In this document: positions 1 to 8,659 of the stretch, one piece after another
How the letters are laid out: each line of letters begins with the position of its first letter
How positions within the stretch are numbered: position 1 is the first letter of the stretch
From: Fimbriimonas ginsengisoli Gsoil 348
GTDB taxonomy: Bacteria > Armatimonadota > Fimbriimonadia > Fimbriimonadales > Fimbriimonadaceae
Length of the DNA: 64,000 nt
NCBI RefSeq assembly: GCF_000724625.1
Contig: NZ_CP007139.1
Coordinates: 4,464,001 to 4,528,000, forward strand
Reading direction: 5' to 3'
The notes under the pieces: generated by a model
What the model was told of the DNA's origin: nothing
The model's database searches: none
Seen by the model: the letters and a program-made list of their open reading frames with translations, nothing else
Translations under genes and position numbers: made by a program

Positions 1-196
1 TTCCGCCCACCAAGGCGTAGAACACGACGACATGAACGTGCTCATCCTCGGCTCCCGAGTTATGGGAGTGGAGGTGGTACGCGAAGTCCTGCGCAGTTAC
101 TTACAGGCCGAATTCAGTGGCGAAGAGCGGCATGTCCGACGGTTGAACAAGGTGCTCGCGATCGAATCGCACTACACCCATATCCACAAACCATGA
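1..196 (+). CDS. rpiB: Ribose-5-phosphate isomerase B, C-terminal part (runs off the window start)
   Basis: The first in-frame codon is at position 2, leaving 64 residues. They contain the RpiB/LacAB C-terminal pattern: an [12 protein letters not shown] stretch followed by G-V-E-V-V-R-E-V-L and a final helix with R-H-x-R-R. RpiB interconverts ribose 5-phosphate and ribulose 5-phosphate in the cytoplasm. Its stop overlaps the pgi start (ATGA, 193-196), so translation is probably coupled, and it belongs to the pentose phosphate operon that follows. The N-terminal active-site half lies outside the window. Confidence 0.85.
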   Translation, partial: SAHQGVEHDDMNVLILGSRVMGVEVVREVLRSYLQAEFSGEERHVRRLNKVLAIESHYTHIHKP

Positions 197-1869
197 GCCA
201 AGAAAAGATCGACCCGCAGAACCTCGCCTTGGGCGAATACGAGGCGGCTGTAAAAGAGCGCCTCGAGCAGCTTCGACAGTCCGACTTCAGCAACCGCTTT
301 TGGAAGAAAGATCCAACCCTCTGGGGTGGCGACGCTCAGCGGCAACAGGCGGTCGCCTCCATGCTTGGCTGGATCGACGTGCTACCGAAGATCGAAGCCC
401 GCCTCGCTGAGATCGACGACTTCGTAGCCGACGTTCGGCAAGCCGGTTTCGAGCGGGTAATCCTCGCTGGAATGGGTGGCAGCTCGCTCGCTCCGCTCGT
501 CTTTTCGGAATGCATCCTCCGCGGCGAGAATGGTCTACGCGTCGACGTGCTCGATTCAACCGATCCCGCGACCGTGCTTCGGATCGAGCGAGCCGGCTCG
601 CTCGATAAGACGCTGGTCGTAATCGCCAGCAAGTCGGGCTCCACCGCCGAGCCGACCGCCTTCGATACCTACTTCTTCGACAAGATCGGAAATCCCGCCA
701 ACTTCGTGGCGATCACCGATCCGGGATCGCCGTTCGAGAAGTCGGCGCGCGACCGAAACTTCCGAAAGATTTTCCTCAACTACGCCGACATCGGCGGCCG
801 CTTCTCCGCCCTCAGCTTCTTCGGCCTCGTCCCGGCCGCCCTGATGGGCTTGGACGTGCGCGAAATGCTCCAGCAAGCGATGGCGCTGCAAAACGCGAGC
901 GAACCGGCCTTTGAGCTTGGCGCAGCCCTCGGTGAATTGGCGAAGGGAGGGCGAGACAAGCTCACGTTCCTCACCACCCCCGAATTGTCTCCGCTGGGGC
1001 TCTGGATGGAGCAACTCGTCGCCGAGAGCACCGGCAAGCAAGGAACCGGAATCCTTCCGATTGCCGGCGAGGAGCCCGGACCGCCCAGCGTATACGGGGT
1101 TGACCGCGTATTCGTCGTGTTCCGCTCATTCGGCACGGACTGCACCAGCGTAGATATCGCCGCGGCCCCGCTCCGGAGCGCCGGCCACCCGGTGGTTACC
1201 CTCGACCTGCAAGGTCCCTATGCGATCGCCCAGGAGATGTTTCGGTTCGAGATCGCAACGGCCGTGGTCGGCGCGATTCTCGATATCAACCCGTTCGACC
1301 AGCCGAATGTCCAAGAGAGTAAGGACATCACCAAGAAGCTTCTCGAAACGGTGGAGCGCGATGGCCATCTCCCCGAGAGCCCTGTCAGCATCAATGAAAC
1401 GCCGCTGAAGATGTTCGGCGATACCTGCGCCGATACGATCTCGGAAGCCGTCCAGATATTCCTCAGCGGCCACCAGCCCGACGACTACGTCGCAATCATG
1501 GCATACCTTCCGGAGAGCGAGGAGCTGACCAAAGCGCTTCATCATCTTCAACGCGACATCCGCGACCACACCCGTTTGGCCACGACATTCGGCTACGGCC
1601 CCCGCTTCCTCCATTCCACCGGCCAGTACCACAAGGGCGGCCCTTCGAACGGCTACTACCTACAATTGACCGGTGGCCACTCCGCAGATGCCCCGATCCC
1701 CGCCCGCCGCGCCTCCTGGGGTCAATTTATCGATGGCCAGGCGATGGGCGACTTGGAAGCGTTGCGAAGTAAAGGACGCCGGGTACTGAGAATCGATTTG
1801 GGAACCGACCCGGTCGCCGCCTTGCCGGCGTTGGCCAAGTCGTTCGCCGAGGGACTGAAGCAGATCTAG
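193..1869 (+). CDS. pgi: Glucose-6-phosphate isomerase of the transaldolase/PGI-fusion type
   Basis: This 558-residue SIS-fold isomerase interconverts glucose 6-phosphate and fructose 6-phosphate. Visible marks are [12 protein letters not shown] near residue 94, [12 protein letters not shown] near 146, the G-K-Q-G-T-G-I-L-P stretch, [13 protein letters not shown] near 365 and a late [13 protein letters not shown] motif. The sequence resembles the PGI half of bifunctional Tal-PGI proteins more than classic Pgi, but no transaldolase domain is attached and none is visible upstream. It starts inside the rpiB stop codon and is followed after 39 nt by gnd. A phosphosugar isomerase role is well supported; exact substrate preference is inferred from context. 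Confidence 0.88.
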   Translation: MSQEKIDPQNLALGEYEAAVKERLEQLRQSDFSNRFWKKDPTLWGGDAQRQQAVASMLGWIDVLPKIEARLAEIDDFVADVRQAGFERVILAGMGGSSLAPLVFSECILRGENGLRVDVLDSTDPATVLRIERAGSLDKTLVVIASKSGSTAEPTAFDTYFFDKIGNPANFVAITDPGSPFEKSARDRNFRKIFLNYADIGGRFSALSFFGLVPAALMGLDVREMLQQAMALQNASEPAFELGAALGELAKGGRDKLTFLTTPELSPLGLWMEQLVAESTGKQGTGILPIAGEEPGPPSVYGVDRVFVVFRSFGTDCTSVDIAAAPLRSAGHPVVTLDLQGPYAIAQEMFRFEIATAVVGAILDINPFDQPNVQESKDITKKLLETVERDGHLPESPVSINETPLKMFGDTCADTISEAVQIFLSGHQPDDYVAIMAYLPESEELTKALHHLQRDIRDHTRLATTFGYGPRFLHSTGQYHKGGPSNGYYLQLTGGHSADAPIPARRASWGQFIDGQAMGDLEALRSKGRRVLRIDLGTDPVAALPALAKSFAEGLKQI

Positions 1870-1908
1870 ACCTTTCGCAGGCCGGACGCCTGTGCCACAA
1901 ATAGAAAA

Positions 1909-3315
1909 ATGAGCGAAAACACGAACGAGCCACAGTACGACTTCGGGATCATGGGCTTGGGCACGATGGGACGCGCCCTCCTGCTCAACATGGCCGACCA
2001 CGGAAACGCCGTGTGCGGCTGGAATCGCGACCCGTCGAAGGCGCAAGCGGTCCAAGAGGAGACGGGCGGAAAAGTCGGCGGCTTTTCCGACCTGGGCCTG
2101 TTCGTGGCCGCCATCCGCAAGCCGAGAGCGATTATGATCCTCGTCCCCGCCGGCGGACCCACCGACGGGGTGCTACAGGGACTTCACCCCTACCTCGATC
2201 CCGGCGACTTCGTGATCGACGGCGGCAATGCTCACTTCAAGGACACCGAGCGCCGGATCACTGAAATGGGCGAGTTCGGCTTCGGCTTTATGGGGATGGG
2301 AGTCTCCGGTGGCGAGAAGGGCGCGCGGTACGGCCCCAGCATGATGCCCGGCGGAACACCCGAGCAATACGAGCGGATCCGGCCGATTCTCGAGAGCGTC
2401 GCTGCCAAGTACGACGGCGAGCCGTGCGTCGCCCTAATGGGCGCCCGCTCCGGCGGACACTACGTGAAGATGGTGCACAACGGCATCGAGTACGCCGTCA
2501 TGCAGCTCATTGCCGAGACGTACGACATCCTGCACCGAGCCCAGGGCCGTGGCAACGACGACCTCGCCCAAATGTTCGGACGATGGAATCAAGGGGAGTT
2601 GCAGAGCTTCCTCGTCGAGATCACCAGCATCGTCTTGGCTGAGAAAGATGGCGACAAATCGCTCGTCGACCTCATCTCCGACAAGGCGAAGAGCAAAGGG
2701 ACCGGCAAATGGACGTCGCAGGACGCCATGGACCTCGGAATGCCGGTGCCGAGCATCGACGCCGCCGTCAACGCCCGTGAAGTCAGCGGCTACAAAGGCG
2801 ACCGCGAGGCCGCGGAGAAGCTCTACGGCACTCCGCTCCTGGGCAACGTCTCCGACATTGCCGAGGGCGACCTGGAAAAGGCGTTGCTCGCCTCCATGAT
2901 CCTCTGCTACGCGCAAGGGCTCGCCCAGATCCGGGCCGCGAGCGACGAGTACAAGTACGGTACCGATCTGCCCACCGTCGCCAAGGTGTGGCGCGCCGGC
3001 TGTATCATCCGCTCCCGCGAGCTTGCCCATATTCAGGCTGCTTACGCCAACCGCACCGACCTGCCGAACCTGCTGCTCGATCAGGATTACTCGCGCCGCT
3101 TGCACGACCTGATTCCCGCGCTGCGCAAAGTCGTCGTCTCCGCCACCGCCGCCGGCATCCCGATCCCCGCGTACGCCGCCTCGCTCAACTACTTCGACAG
3201 CTACCGAACCGGACGCTTGCCCGCCAACCTCATCCAAGCGCAACGCGACCTGTTCGGCGCGCACACTTACGAGCGGCTCGACAAGGAGGGGTCGTTCCAC
3301 ACCCAGTGGGAATAA
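1909..3315 (+). CDS. gnd: 6-phosphogluconate dehydrogenase (decarboxylating)
   Basis: This 468-residue protein has the usual full length. The Rossmann start G-L-G-T-M-G-R-A-L lies near residue 16. The dinucleotide-domain DGGNAHF motif, the G-M-G-V-S-G-G-E-x-G-A-R-Y-G-P-S-x-M-P-G-G signature and HYVKMVHNGIEY are all present, with the catalytic lysine in the last. It oxidises and decarboxylates 6-phosphogluconate to ribulose 5-phosphate with reduction of NAD(P). It sits between pgi and zwf in one operon with a 3-nt gap to zwf. A short GC palindrome related to intergenic repeats elsewhere in the window lies just upstream (about 1878-1900). Confidence 0.96.
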   Translation: MSENTNEPQYDFGIMGLGTMGRALLLNMADHGNAVCGWNRDPSKAQAVQEETGGKVGGFSDLGLFVAAIRKPRAIMILVPAGGPTDGVLQGLHPYLDPGDFVIDGGNAHFKDTERRITEMGEFGFGFMGMGVSGGEKGARYGPSMMPGGTPEQYERIRPILESVAAKYDGEPCVALMGARSGGHYVKMVHNGIEYAVMQLIAETYDILHRAQGRGNDDLAQMFGRWNQGELQSFLVEITSIVLAEKDGDKSLVDLISDKAKSKGTGKWTSQDAMDLGMPVPSIDAAVNAREVSGYKGDREAAEKLYGTPLLGNVSDIAEGDLEKALLASMILCYAQGLAQIRAASDEYKYGTDLPTVAKVWRAGCIIRSRELAHIQAAYANRTDLPNLLLDQDYSRRLHDLIPALRKVVVSATAAGIPIPAYAASLNYFDSYRTGRLPANLIQAQRDLFGAHTYERLDKEGSFHTQWE

Positions 3316-3318
3316 AAG

Positions 3319-4827
3319 ATGCAACCTCCTGAGCTTCCACCGACCATCGTCGCGATCTTCGGCGCAACCGGAGATCTGACCAAGCGCAAGCTGTTGCCGG
3401 CGCTCTACAACCTGTGGCTGGATGGGCAGATGCCCAAGCAGTTCTCCATCCTCGGCGTCTCCCGGCAAGGCAGCACCGAGCAGTTCTGCGAGGGGATGAA
3501 GCAGGCGATGGCCGAATTCTCTCGCCGAGGGGCGCCCGACGAAACGAAGTGGCGAGAGTTCGCCAAGCACATCGAGTTCCTAAAGGGAACGTTCGACGAT
3601 CCGCGCACCTTCGAGAAGCTGAAGCACCGGATCGAAAAGGACGAGGCGGAATACGGGCAACGCGCGTCGCGCGTTTACTATCTCTCTGTCCCTCCCGGAA
3701 TCTTCGGAATGATCGCCGACGGTCTCGGTCACGCCGGCCTCTCGCAAGATAGGACCCACGACCGGATCGTTATCGAGAAGCCGTTCGGCCGTGACCTCGA
3801 GTCGGCCGAGGCGCTGAACGCGCAAATCCTCCGGAACTTCGAGGAGCGGCAGATCTACCGGATCGACCATTACCTGGGCAAGGAAACCGTTCAAAACATC
3901 CTCGCCTTCCGGTTTGCGAATGCGCTTTACGAACCGATCTGGAATCGGCGTTACGTGGACCACGTGCAGATCACCGTGGCGGAGGATGTCGGCGTCGGCA
4001 CCCGCGGCAACTACTACGAAACCTCCGGCGCCCTCCGCGACATGGTGCAGAACCATCTGCTCCAGCTCATGTGCCTCGTGGGAATGGAGCCGCTCGCCTC
4101 GTTCGATGCCGACGAGGTTCGAAACAAGAAGGTCGACGTACTCCGCGCCGTGCGCCCGCTGGCGAAGCAAGATCCCCACGACTATGCCGTGCGAGGCCAG
4201 TATGGCCCCGGCAATATGCAGAATGAGAGCGTCCTCGGCTACCGCCAAGAGGTCGGCGTCGATCCGTTTTCGGCGACGGAGACCTACGTCGCGCTCAAGC
4301 TGTACCTGGATAACTGGCGCTGGCAAAACGTGCCGTTCTACCTGCGAACCGGCAAGCGGCTACCCCGCAAGCTTTCGCAGATCGTGCTGCAGTTCCGCCC
4401 GGTGCCGCACCAGATGTTCCCTCCCGAGTCGTCCGAGGTTTTTGAGCCGAACCGGTTGATTATCAACATCCAACCTGAGGAAGGGATCATCATGCGGTTC
4501 CAGGCAAAGGAGCCGGGAGCCGGGATGCGCCTGCGAACGGTCTCGATGGAGTTCGACTACGCCGAAGCGTTCCATGCGACGAACCGCGAGGCGTACGAAA
4601 CCCTTTTGCAGGAAGTGATCGAAGGGGACCAAGCCCTGTTCATGCGCGACGACCAAGAGCGAGTCGCCTGGAAGCTGATCGAGCCGCTCCTCGACCACTG
4701 GCAAGTCTCCCCCGCCAGCCACTTCCCTAACTACGTAGCCGGCACCTGGGGCCCCGAAAGCGCCGACATGATGCTCGCCCGCGACGGCCGAAGCTGGTAC
4801 AACCCCATGGCCGGAGTCAAGCTCTAA
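3319..4827 (+). CDS. zwf: Glucose-6-phosphate 1-dehydrogenase
   Basis: This 502-residue enzyme is of normal family length. The N-terminal [20 protein letters not shown] is the NADP-binding G-x-x-G-D-L-x-x-R/K-K motif. [13 protein letters not shown] near residue 182 carries the catalytic histidine region, and IEKPFGRDL is also intact. It oxidises glucose 6-phosphate to 6-phosphogluconolactone, the first step of the oxidative pentose phosphate branch. It begins 3 nt after gnd. The gene is followed immediately by a 64-bp dispersed hairpin (4833-4896) which separates it from pgl and may set differential expression. Confidence 0.97.
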   Translation: MQPPELPPTIVAIFGATGDLTKRKLLPALYNLWLDGQMPKQFSILGVSRQGSTEQFCEGMKQAMAEFSRRGAPDETKWREFAKHIEFLKGTFDDPRTFEKLKHRIEKDEAEYGQRASRVYYLSVPPGIFGMIADGLGHAGLSQDRTHDRIVIEKPFGRDLESAEALNAQILRNFEERQIYRIDHYLGKETVQNILAFRFANALYEPIWNRRYVDHVQITVAEDVGVGTRGNYYETSGALRDMVQNHLLQLMCLVGMEPLASFDADEVRNKKVDVLRAVRPLAKQDPHDYAVRGQYGPGNMQNESVLGYRQEVGVDPFSATETYVALKLYLDNWRWQNVPFYLRTGKRLPRKLSQIVLQFRPVPHQMFPPESSEVFEPNRLIINIQPEEGIIMRFQAKEPGAGMRLRTVSMEFDYAEAFHATNREAYETLLQEVIEGDQALFMRDDQERVAWKLIEPLLDHWQVSPASHFPNYVAGTWGPESADMMLARDGRSWYNPMAGVKL

Positions 4828-4832
4828 CCTCT

Positions 4833-4896
4833 TCCGGAGCCCCCTCCTCGTCGATGTCTGTGCGATGAGGAGGGGGTTGGAGGTGGAGAAATCCGG
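4833..4896 (+). repeat. Dispersed CT-rich hairpin repeat, copy 1 (zwf-pgl gap)
   Basis: A CCCCCTCCTCGTCG arm pairs with CGATGAGGAGGGGG around a 9-nt loop, followed by a conserved tail ending in GGAGAAATCCGG. The same 64-bp unit recurs on the minus strand at 33448-33510 with only a few differences, and a relative is at 23128-23182. There is no T-run, so it is not a classical intrinsic terminator. Confidence 0.8.
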
Positions 4897-4903
4897 AAAA
4901 GGC

Positions 4904-5623
4904 ATGCCAATGATCCACCTTTTCTCCAACGCTGAAGCGCTCGCCCAAGCCGCCGCGACTGAATTTGCCCGTGCCTCCTCCGCCTCCATCTCGGCCCGCG
5001 GCCGTTTCACGGTCGCCCTTAGCGGAGGCAGCACGCCCAAGCGCCTTCACGCCCTCCTCGCCTCCCCACCGCTTCGCGACCAAGTCGCGTGGGACCGGGT
5101 GCACCTCCTTTTCGGCGACGAGAGATACGTGCCGCCAAGCGACGAGCAGAGCAATGAGCGAATGGCGCGCGAAACGCTTGTCTCCCGCGTCCCGATCCCA
5201 GAGGCGAACGTCCACGGCATGTACGCCCCCGGTGGACCCGACGCGGCTGCCTCCGCCTACGAAGACCTCGTCAGGTCACTCCTGGGAGACGAGCTCGCCA
5301 TCGACCTAACCCTCTTGGGCCTCGGCCCCGACGGTCACACCGCTTCCCTATTCCCTGGGCGTCCATCCGTCCACGAGACCGACCGTCTGGTCATCGCCGC
5401 CAAAGCCAACGCCGGAGTGGAGGACCGAATCACCATGACCGTTCCCCTCCTCAATCGATCGCGAGAGATCCTCTTCCTCGCCGCCGGCGCGGATAAGGCC
5501 GACGCGGTGCGCCGAGCCCTCGATGCCCCCGAGAACTGGGACGAAACCCCTTCGCAAGCGGTGGCCCGCCACGCCCCCAACGTCGTGTGGTTCTTGGACG
5601 AAGCCGCCAACGCCGCCCGTTAA
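4904..5623 (+). CDS. pgl: 6-phosphogluconolactonase
   Basis: This 239-residue NagB/RpiA-type lactonase (SOL/DevB family) hydrolyses 6-phosphogluconolactone between the Zwf and Gnd steps. Family motifs are V-A-L-S-G-G-S-T-P-K near residue 40, the V-H-L-L-F-G-D-E-R-Y-V-P stretch, and L-L-G-L-G-P-D-G-H-T-A-S-L-F-P-G. I chose the ATG at 4904 (next in-frame ATG 4910). The longer reading from 4865 would be encoded by the hairpin repeat and adds residues not expected for the family. It completes the oxidative pentose phosphate cassette rpiB-pgi-gnd-zwf-pgl. Confidence 0.92.
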   Translation: MPMIHLFSNAEALAQAAATEFARASSASISARGRFTVALSGGSTPKRLHALLASPPLRDQVAWDRVHLLFGDERYVPPSDEQSNERMARETLVSRVPIPEANVHGMYAPGGPDAAASAYEDLVRSLLGDELAIDLTLLGLGPDGHTASLFPGRPSVHETDRLVIAAKANAGVEDRITMTVPLLNRSREILFLAAGADKADAVRRALDAPENWDETPSQAVARHAPNVVWFLDEAANAAR

Positions 5624-5653
5624 ACCGTTTCAAAACCCCAGGCCGACGTGGAT

Positions 5654-5691
5654 GCCTCCCGAAGCGTTGGAACAACGCGCCGTCGGGAGGC
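5654..5691 (+). terminator. Stem-loop after pgl
   Basis: GCCTCCCGA (5654-5662) pairs with TCGGGAGGC (5683-5691), with an inner GCGTTG/CAACGC stem. It lies 30 nt past the pgl stop and lacks a clear T-run. A second large stem-loop follows at 5703-5750 (CCGACGATCATCACT against its complement with a CAT insertion) and encodes the C-terminus of the opposing small gene. The pair probably ends the operon and the convergent gene. Confidence 0.5.
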
Positions 5692-5712
5692 TAAGTCCGT
5701 CCCCGACGATCA

Positions 5713-6156
5713 TCACTGCACCTGGTCCCTATAGTGATGATGATCGTCGGCATCCCAAGGAGGAAGCAAGGTTTTGGCTAGAGGGCCATCTTTCGCCGCT
5801 AACCGGCAGTACCCCGGCTTCTCCCCCTCGCGTAACAACGCATGGTACTTCCCGCGAAGGTGAATCGCCGCCTCCAACTTGTCGCCTAGCTCGCCCCAGG
5901 ACACGAAGATTTCACTTGAACTCGTTAACGGCTCGAATATTTCTCCACGGACAAACCCAACGGAATTGGCAAAAGGAAGCAAATTCCTGGCGTTTTCCAG
6001 CTCCCATTCAGGGCGTTCCGGTGGCGGAATGGCATTGTAAAGCCAGACGTCCGAAACGAACTTTCCATCGACGAGAAGATAGGCATAACCGCACCGGTCA
6101 TCATCCTCGATCACCAGTGAATCACCCCAGTCCGAAACGTACTTAAACAGCACCAT
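5713..6156 (-). CDS. Hypothetical protein, last gene of the RHS-associated array
   Basis: This 147-residue cytoplasmic-looking protein has no signal peptide or membrane segment. It is acidic and aromatic at the N-terminus (W-G-D-S-L-V-I-E-D-D-D, then D-V-W-L-Y-N). I do not recognise a named family. The composition and an AAGG ribosome site 6 nt upstream support a real gene. It is the most distal of a co-directional series of small ORFs downstream of the RHS gene, a position typical of immunity or orphan-immunity genes. The C-terminus (D-A-D-D-H-H-H-Y) is encoded by a large stem-loop. An immunity role is inferred from position only. Confidence 0.7.
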   Translation of the reverse strand: MVLFKYVSDWGDSLVIEDDDRCGYAYLLVDGKFVSDVWLYNAIPPPERPEWELENARNLLPFANSVGFVRGEIFEPLTSSSEIFVSWGELGDKLEAAIHLRGKYHALLREGEKPGYCRLAAKDGPLAKTLLPPWDADDHHHYRDQVQ

Positions 6157-6278
6157 GCTAAGCCTTCTTGGAGCCTACCATCACATTGTTTCTTCTGCCC
6201 CTCCCAGAACCCAAACTATCTCCCGATCACTTTTCATTAGATGAGTGATGTAGACCTATACTCTTCTTCGCTACTCCT

Positions 6279-6593
6279 TCAGGGCTCTCGGTTGGCTAGA
6301 GATGCGGGAAAGATTGTTGAGACGAGGAGAGAAAGACCAATGCCGATCGCACATTCGAAGATGCTCTCACAGGAACGAAGGAATCCATACCCATTCAGAC
6401 CAAAGAGAGAGGGGTCCGAGAGCCACGCCGGTGCTGCATACAAAACGAAAAGCATGCCGACGACGGGAGATCTACCCTTGCCCATCCTGTTTCTACGACG
6501 GATGCGAGTAAATACGTAAAAACCCCACAAAACGTCTGCCGCGAAAAGGATAGCCAACAGGACCATCGCATCATGTCGCGGCATCGTTTTCAT
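6279..6593 (-). CDS. Small predicted membrane protein in the RHS island
   Basis: This is a 104-residue ORF with about three hydrophobic stretches, at residues 9-30, 43-60 and 82-98, separated by basic loops (R-I-R-R-R-N-R near 30-37). That fits an inner-membrane protein with cytoplasmic positive loops. No family was recognised. It lies 32 nt after the 6626-7102 gene in the same direction. Membrane immunity proteins are common for toxins that enter through the envelope, but nothing in this sequence proves that role. The reading frame is open with plausible composition, yet it is short, so confidence is moderate. Confidence 0.5.
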   Translation of the reverse strand: MKTMPRHDAMVLLAILFAADVLWGFYVFTRIRRRNRMGKGRSPVVGMLFVLYAAPAWLSDPSLFGLNGYGFLRSCESIFECAIGIGLSLLVSTIFPASLANREP

Positions 6594-6625
6594 CTCTATG
6601 AAACGTCTCCCTTAGAATCCCGCCA

Positions 6626-7102
6626 TCAGACTTTCGTGCGCTCGAGATAGGTCCAAATCGGCCCCTCGGGATATCGGACGCGGAAAGCTCCGCCAGCTAC
6701 AAAGGCACCCACCTTCGAAACGTATTTGGCTGAAGAGGGCCGCTGGCACCACTCCCAAAGTGTCTTCAGATTCCACCCCTGCCCGGTTTCAAACCCCTCA
6801 GGCAGTCCAGAGGGAGTGCTGGCAAGCCATCCGAGAGCCGCTTCCAAAGATTGGCTTAGCGCAACCGCCTCAAAATCGGTAACTTCACCGATCAGTCTCC
6901 AACCCAGCCACCATCCAATCTGACTCTTGGGAAGTCTCTCTCGCTCCCAGCCGGCCCGTCCGGAAAACCACTTCGCCCGTGTCGGTTGAAAACCGAAGTG
7001 GTTAGCGAGCATGAGCAGATATCCCATATCGTCACAAAACACCCGAACCGCCAAGAACACCCGCTCGTCGTCGGGAATATGGACTAGGTTCACTTCAGAC
7101 AT
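6626..7102 (-). CDS. Hypothetical Trp-rich immunity-like protein
   Basis: This 158-residue soluble protein is rich in Trp, Gly and acidic residues, with a W-W-L-G-W-R-L-I-G-E-V-T-D-F motif in the middle and a C-terminal G-P-I-W-T-Y-L-E-R-T-K-V. I recognise no named family. Its 3' end plus about 25 nt of downstream DNA is repeated at 7818-7880, where a diverged tail (V-P-F-W-T-Y-P-E-R-R-K-S, stop) has no gene attached. The array has therefore suffered duplication and loss. Both features are usual for immunity genes trailing RHS toxins; the role is inferred. Confidence 0.65.
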   Translation of the reverse strand: MSEVNLVHIPDDERVFLAVRVFCDDMGYLLMLANHFGFQPTRAKWFSGRAGWERERLPKSQIGWWLGWRLIGEVTDFEAVALSQSLEAALGWLASTPSGLPEGFETGQGWNLKTLWEWCQRPSSAKYVSKVGAFVAGGAFRVRYPEGPIWTYLERTKV

Positions 7103-7309
7103 TCATTCTGACCCAGCGGAGCTAACCTGACGTACTTACGACGACCCGAGACCACTTTAATCTCTCTCTAAAGCGCGTGGTCACAACGCCCACGAAGGGA
7201 CTAGGATAAGCCTCAATCGGGCGACAGTTATTTCTAACTAGGACTTATCAGGCATTCGGTCTCAGATTCAAATGTCTATTATGAGTATGCACTTCGACTG
7301 ACGTTCGAG

Positions 7310-7738
7310 CTAACTGTCAGGGCATAGAGACAAGATAAGCGATCTCAATTCGCGACGATTCTTCATGCTCAAAAAGTGCTTTCCCTGTTTATCGAGAACA
7401 TTACCCATCAAATCCAACATGGTGATAGATCCATTTGGGTATACGATTTTTAGGCGAACATTCTCAAGCGAAAATTTGGTGGATGCCCCATCATTCCTTG
7501 ATAGGATCGTTTCAATTTCCTTTAGATTGCCCTTTACCAGGCTCGTGATCTCAAACCTGTCCTCGATCTTCCAATCGTCCGTCCCAGAAAATCGCTGGGC
7601 GAACAATGGGAAATAATAGACCTGCGCAGGATAACGCCGCCAATACCTTCTATCTTGCGATTTTACGGAAGGAAATGCCGAAATTGCAAGAACCGCAAAT
7701 ATCATCACTACCGACTTGGTCACCAAACTTCTATTCAT
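7310..7738 (-). CDS. Secreted hypothetical protein in the RHS island
   Basis: This 142-residue ORF begins with a basic n-region and a hydrophobic stretch (residues 9-24) ending in A-F-P-S-V-K-S-Q, read as a Sec signal peptide. The mature part has a Y/R-rich start and no motif I recognise. The gene is clearly more AT-rich than the flanking housekeeping genes. It is co-directional with the RHS gene. A periplasmic immunity or a carrier-type accessory protein are both possible; neither is demonstrated. Confidence 0.55.
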   Translation of the reverse strand: MNRSLVTKSVVMIFAVLAISAFPSVKSQDRRYWRRYPAQVYYFPLFAQRFSGTDDWKIEDRFEITSLVKGNLKEIETILSRNDGASTKFSLENVRLKIVYPNGSITMLDLMGNVLDKQGKHFLSMKNRRELRSLILSLCPDS

Positions 7739-7817
7739 TTAGAACCCTCAGACCTTATTTTTTGATTTTTCCGATCGTTGAAATCCTCAAACTTCCGCAT
7801 TATCGGATTCAGGACTT

Positions 7818-7880
7818 GTCTCCCTTAGAATTCCGCCATATCAGCTTTTCCTTCGCTCCGGGTATGTCCAAAATGGAACC
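7818..7880 (-). repeat. Remnant copy of the 3' end of the 6626-7102 gene
   Basis: Read on the minus strand, this stretch gives V-P-F-W-T-Y-P-E-R-R-K-S then stop, followed by TGGCGGAATTCTAAGGGAGA. The end of the 6626-7102 gene (6605-6665) gives G-P-I-W-T-Y-L-E-R-T-K-V, stop, and a near-identical downstream stretch. No upstream part of the second copy is recognisable. Confidence 0.6.
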
Positions 7881-7887
7881 GTGAGAG

Positions 7888-8382
7888 TCAAAATTGCGTG
7901 AATTCCCACGTCCCATGTCGTCGATCACGTAGATATTCCCGGTAAGGCTTACAAACCCATAACCATTGAGCCTCAGCTCTCCCGCTTATAACGAATTCTC
8001 GAACGCTATCGGCCGTCTGCATTTCCTGAAAGAACGGAGCGAGTACGCGAGCGTAACTTAGATTTGCCCACTCCTCTGCCAATCCGTCATTTTGAGCAAG
8101 TTGGCTGGTAATTGGTTCCGGGGTAAATGAGCTGTCACCAACGCTGTATCCAAGGCATCCCATGACATGCCATTCGTCTTCCGGGTGTATCCGAGATACT
8201 TCGTTGACAAGTAGACGCGGATAGACCCGGAGTCCTCCCTGTCTAATCTCGACAAATACTTTTTGTGTCACTTCAGGCAACATCCGGTGTAACTCCGACC
8301 TTACGACTTCAAAGCCGTCACACTTCCACCACTTGAGCACATTACGCCGCAACTGATTGAGGCTCTTAGATTGATCCTTCAT
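7888..8382 (-). CDS. Hypothetical immunity-like protein
   Basis: This 164-residue protein has no signal peptide or membrane segment. It has a basic N-terminus with K-W-W-K, a central E-D-E-W-H-V-M-G-C-L-G-Y block and a C-terminal F-F-Q-E-M-Q-T-A-D-S-V-R-E-F-V followed by an R-E-Y-L-R-D-R-R-H tail. No family was recognised. Its stop lies 7 nt before the duplicated gene-tail remnant. It shares orientation and AT-richer composition with its neighbours in the RHS island. A small soluble acidic/aromatic protein behind an RHS toxin fits an immunity role, which remains an inference. Confidence 0.6.
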   Translation of the reverse strand: MKDQSKSLNQLRRNVLKWWKCDGFEVVRSELHRMLPEVTQKVFVEIRQGGLRVYPRLLVNEVSRIHPEDEWHVMGCLGYSVGDSSFTPEPITSQLAQNDGLAEEWANLSYARVLAPFFQEMQTADSVREFVISGRAEAQWLWVCKPYREYLRDRRHGTWEFTQF

Positions 8383-8659
8383 TTTCTAATAATTCAGCAA
8401 AGAATTTGTCATATGCTCCCGAATCACCGATCTTCCGACGGCAACCGGGACCTCCCTGTCGAGACATATCCCTCTTTGAGTCTTTCGCAAATCCACCTTC
8501 GAGCAACCTGCCTGGAGTTCATACCCAACGGTTCCCCTTGGCGCCTGCCTAGAGTGGAGATCAGCGAAATGTTAGAGTTTCGACCGCAACGGATAGTTGA
8601 ATTCCGTTAAGCGTAGGTGCCTTGATAGTAACTTGAGGTTTCCAGTGTCTGGGTTGAAA
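8383..8659. other. Gene-poor gap within the RHS island
   Basis: This is 277 bp between two minus-strand genes. I see no credible complete ORF, stem-loop or repeat; short open stretches on the minus strand have no start context. Confidence 0.4.

Noticed and set aside
2434-3570. 378-residue minus-strand frame opposite gnd
   Set aside because: gnd is certain and the antisense product has no recognisable domain.
6241-6519. 92-residue plus-strand frame inside the island
   Set aside because: It opposes the better-supported membrane-protein ORF and has no start context.
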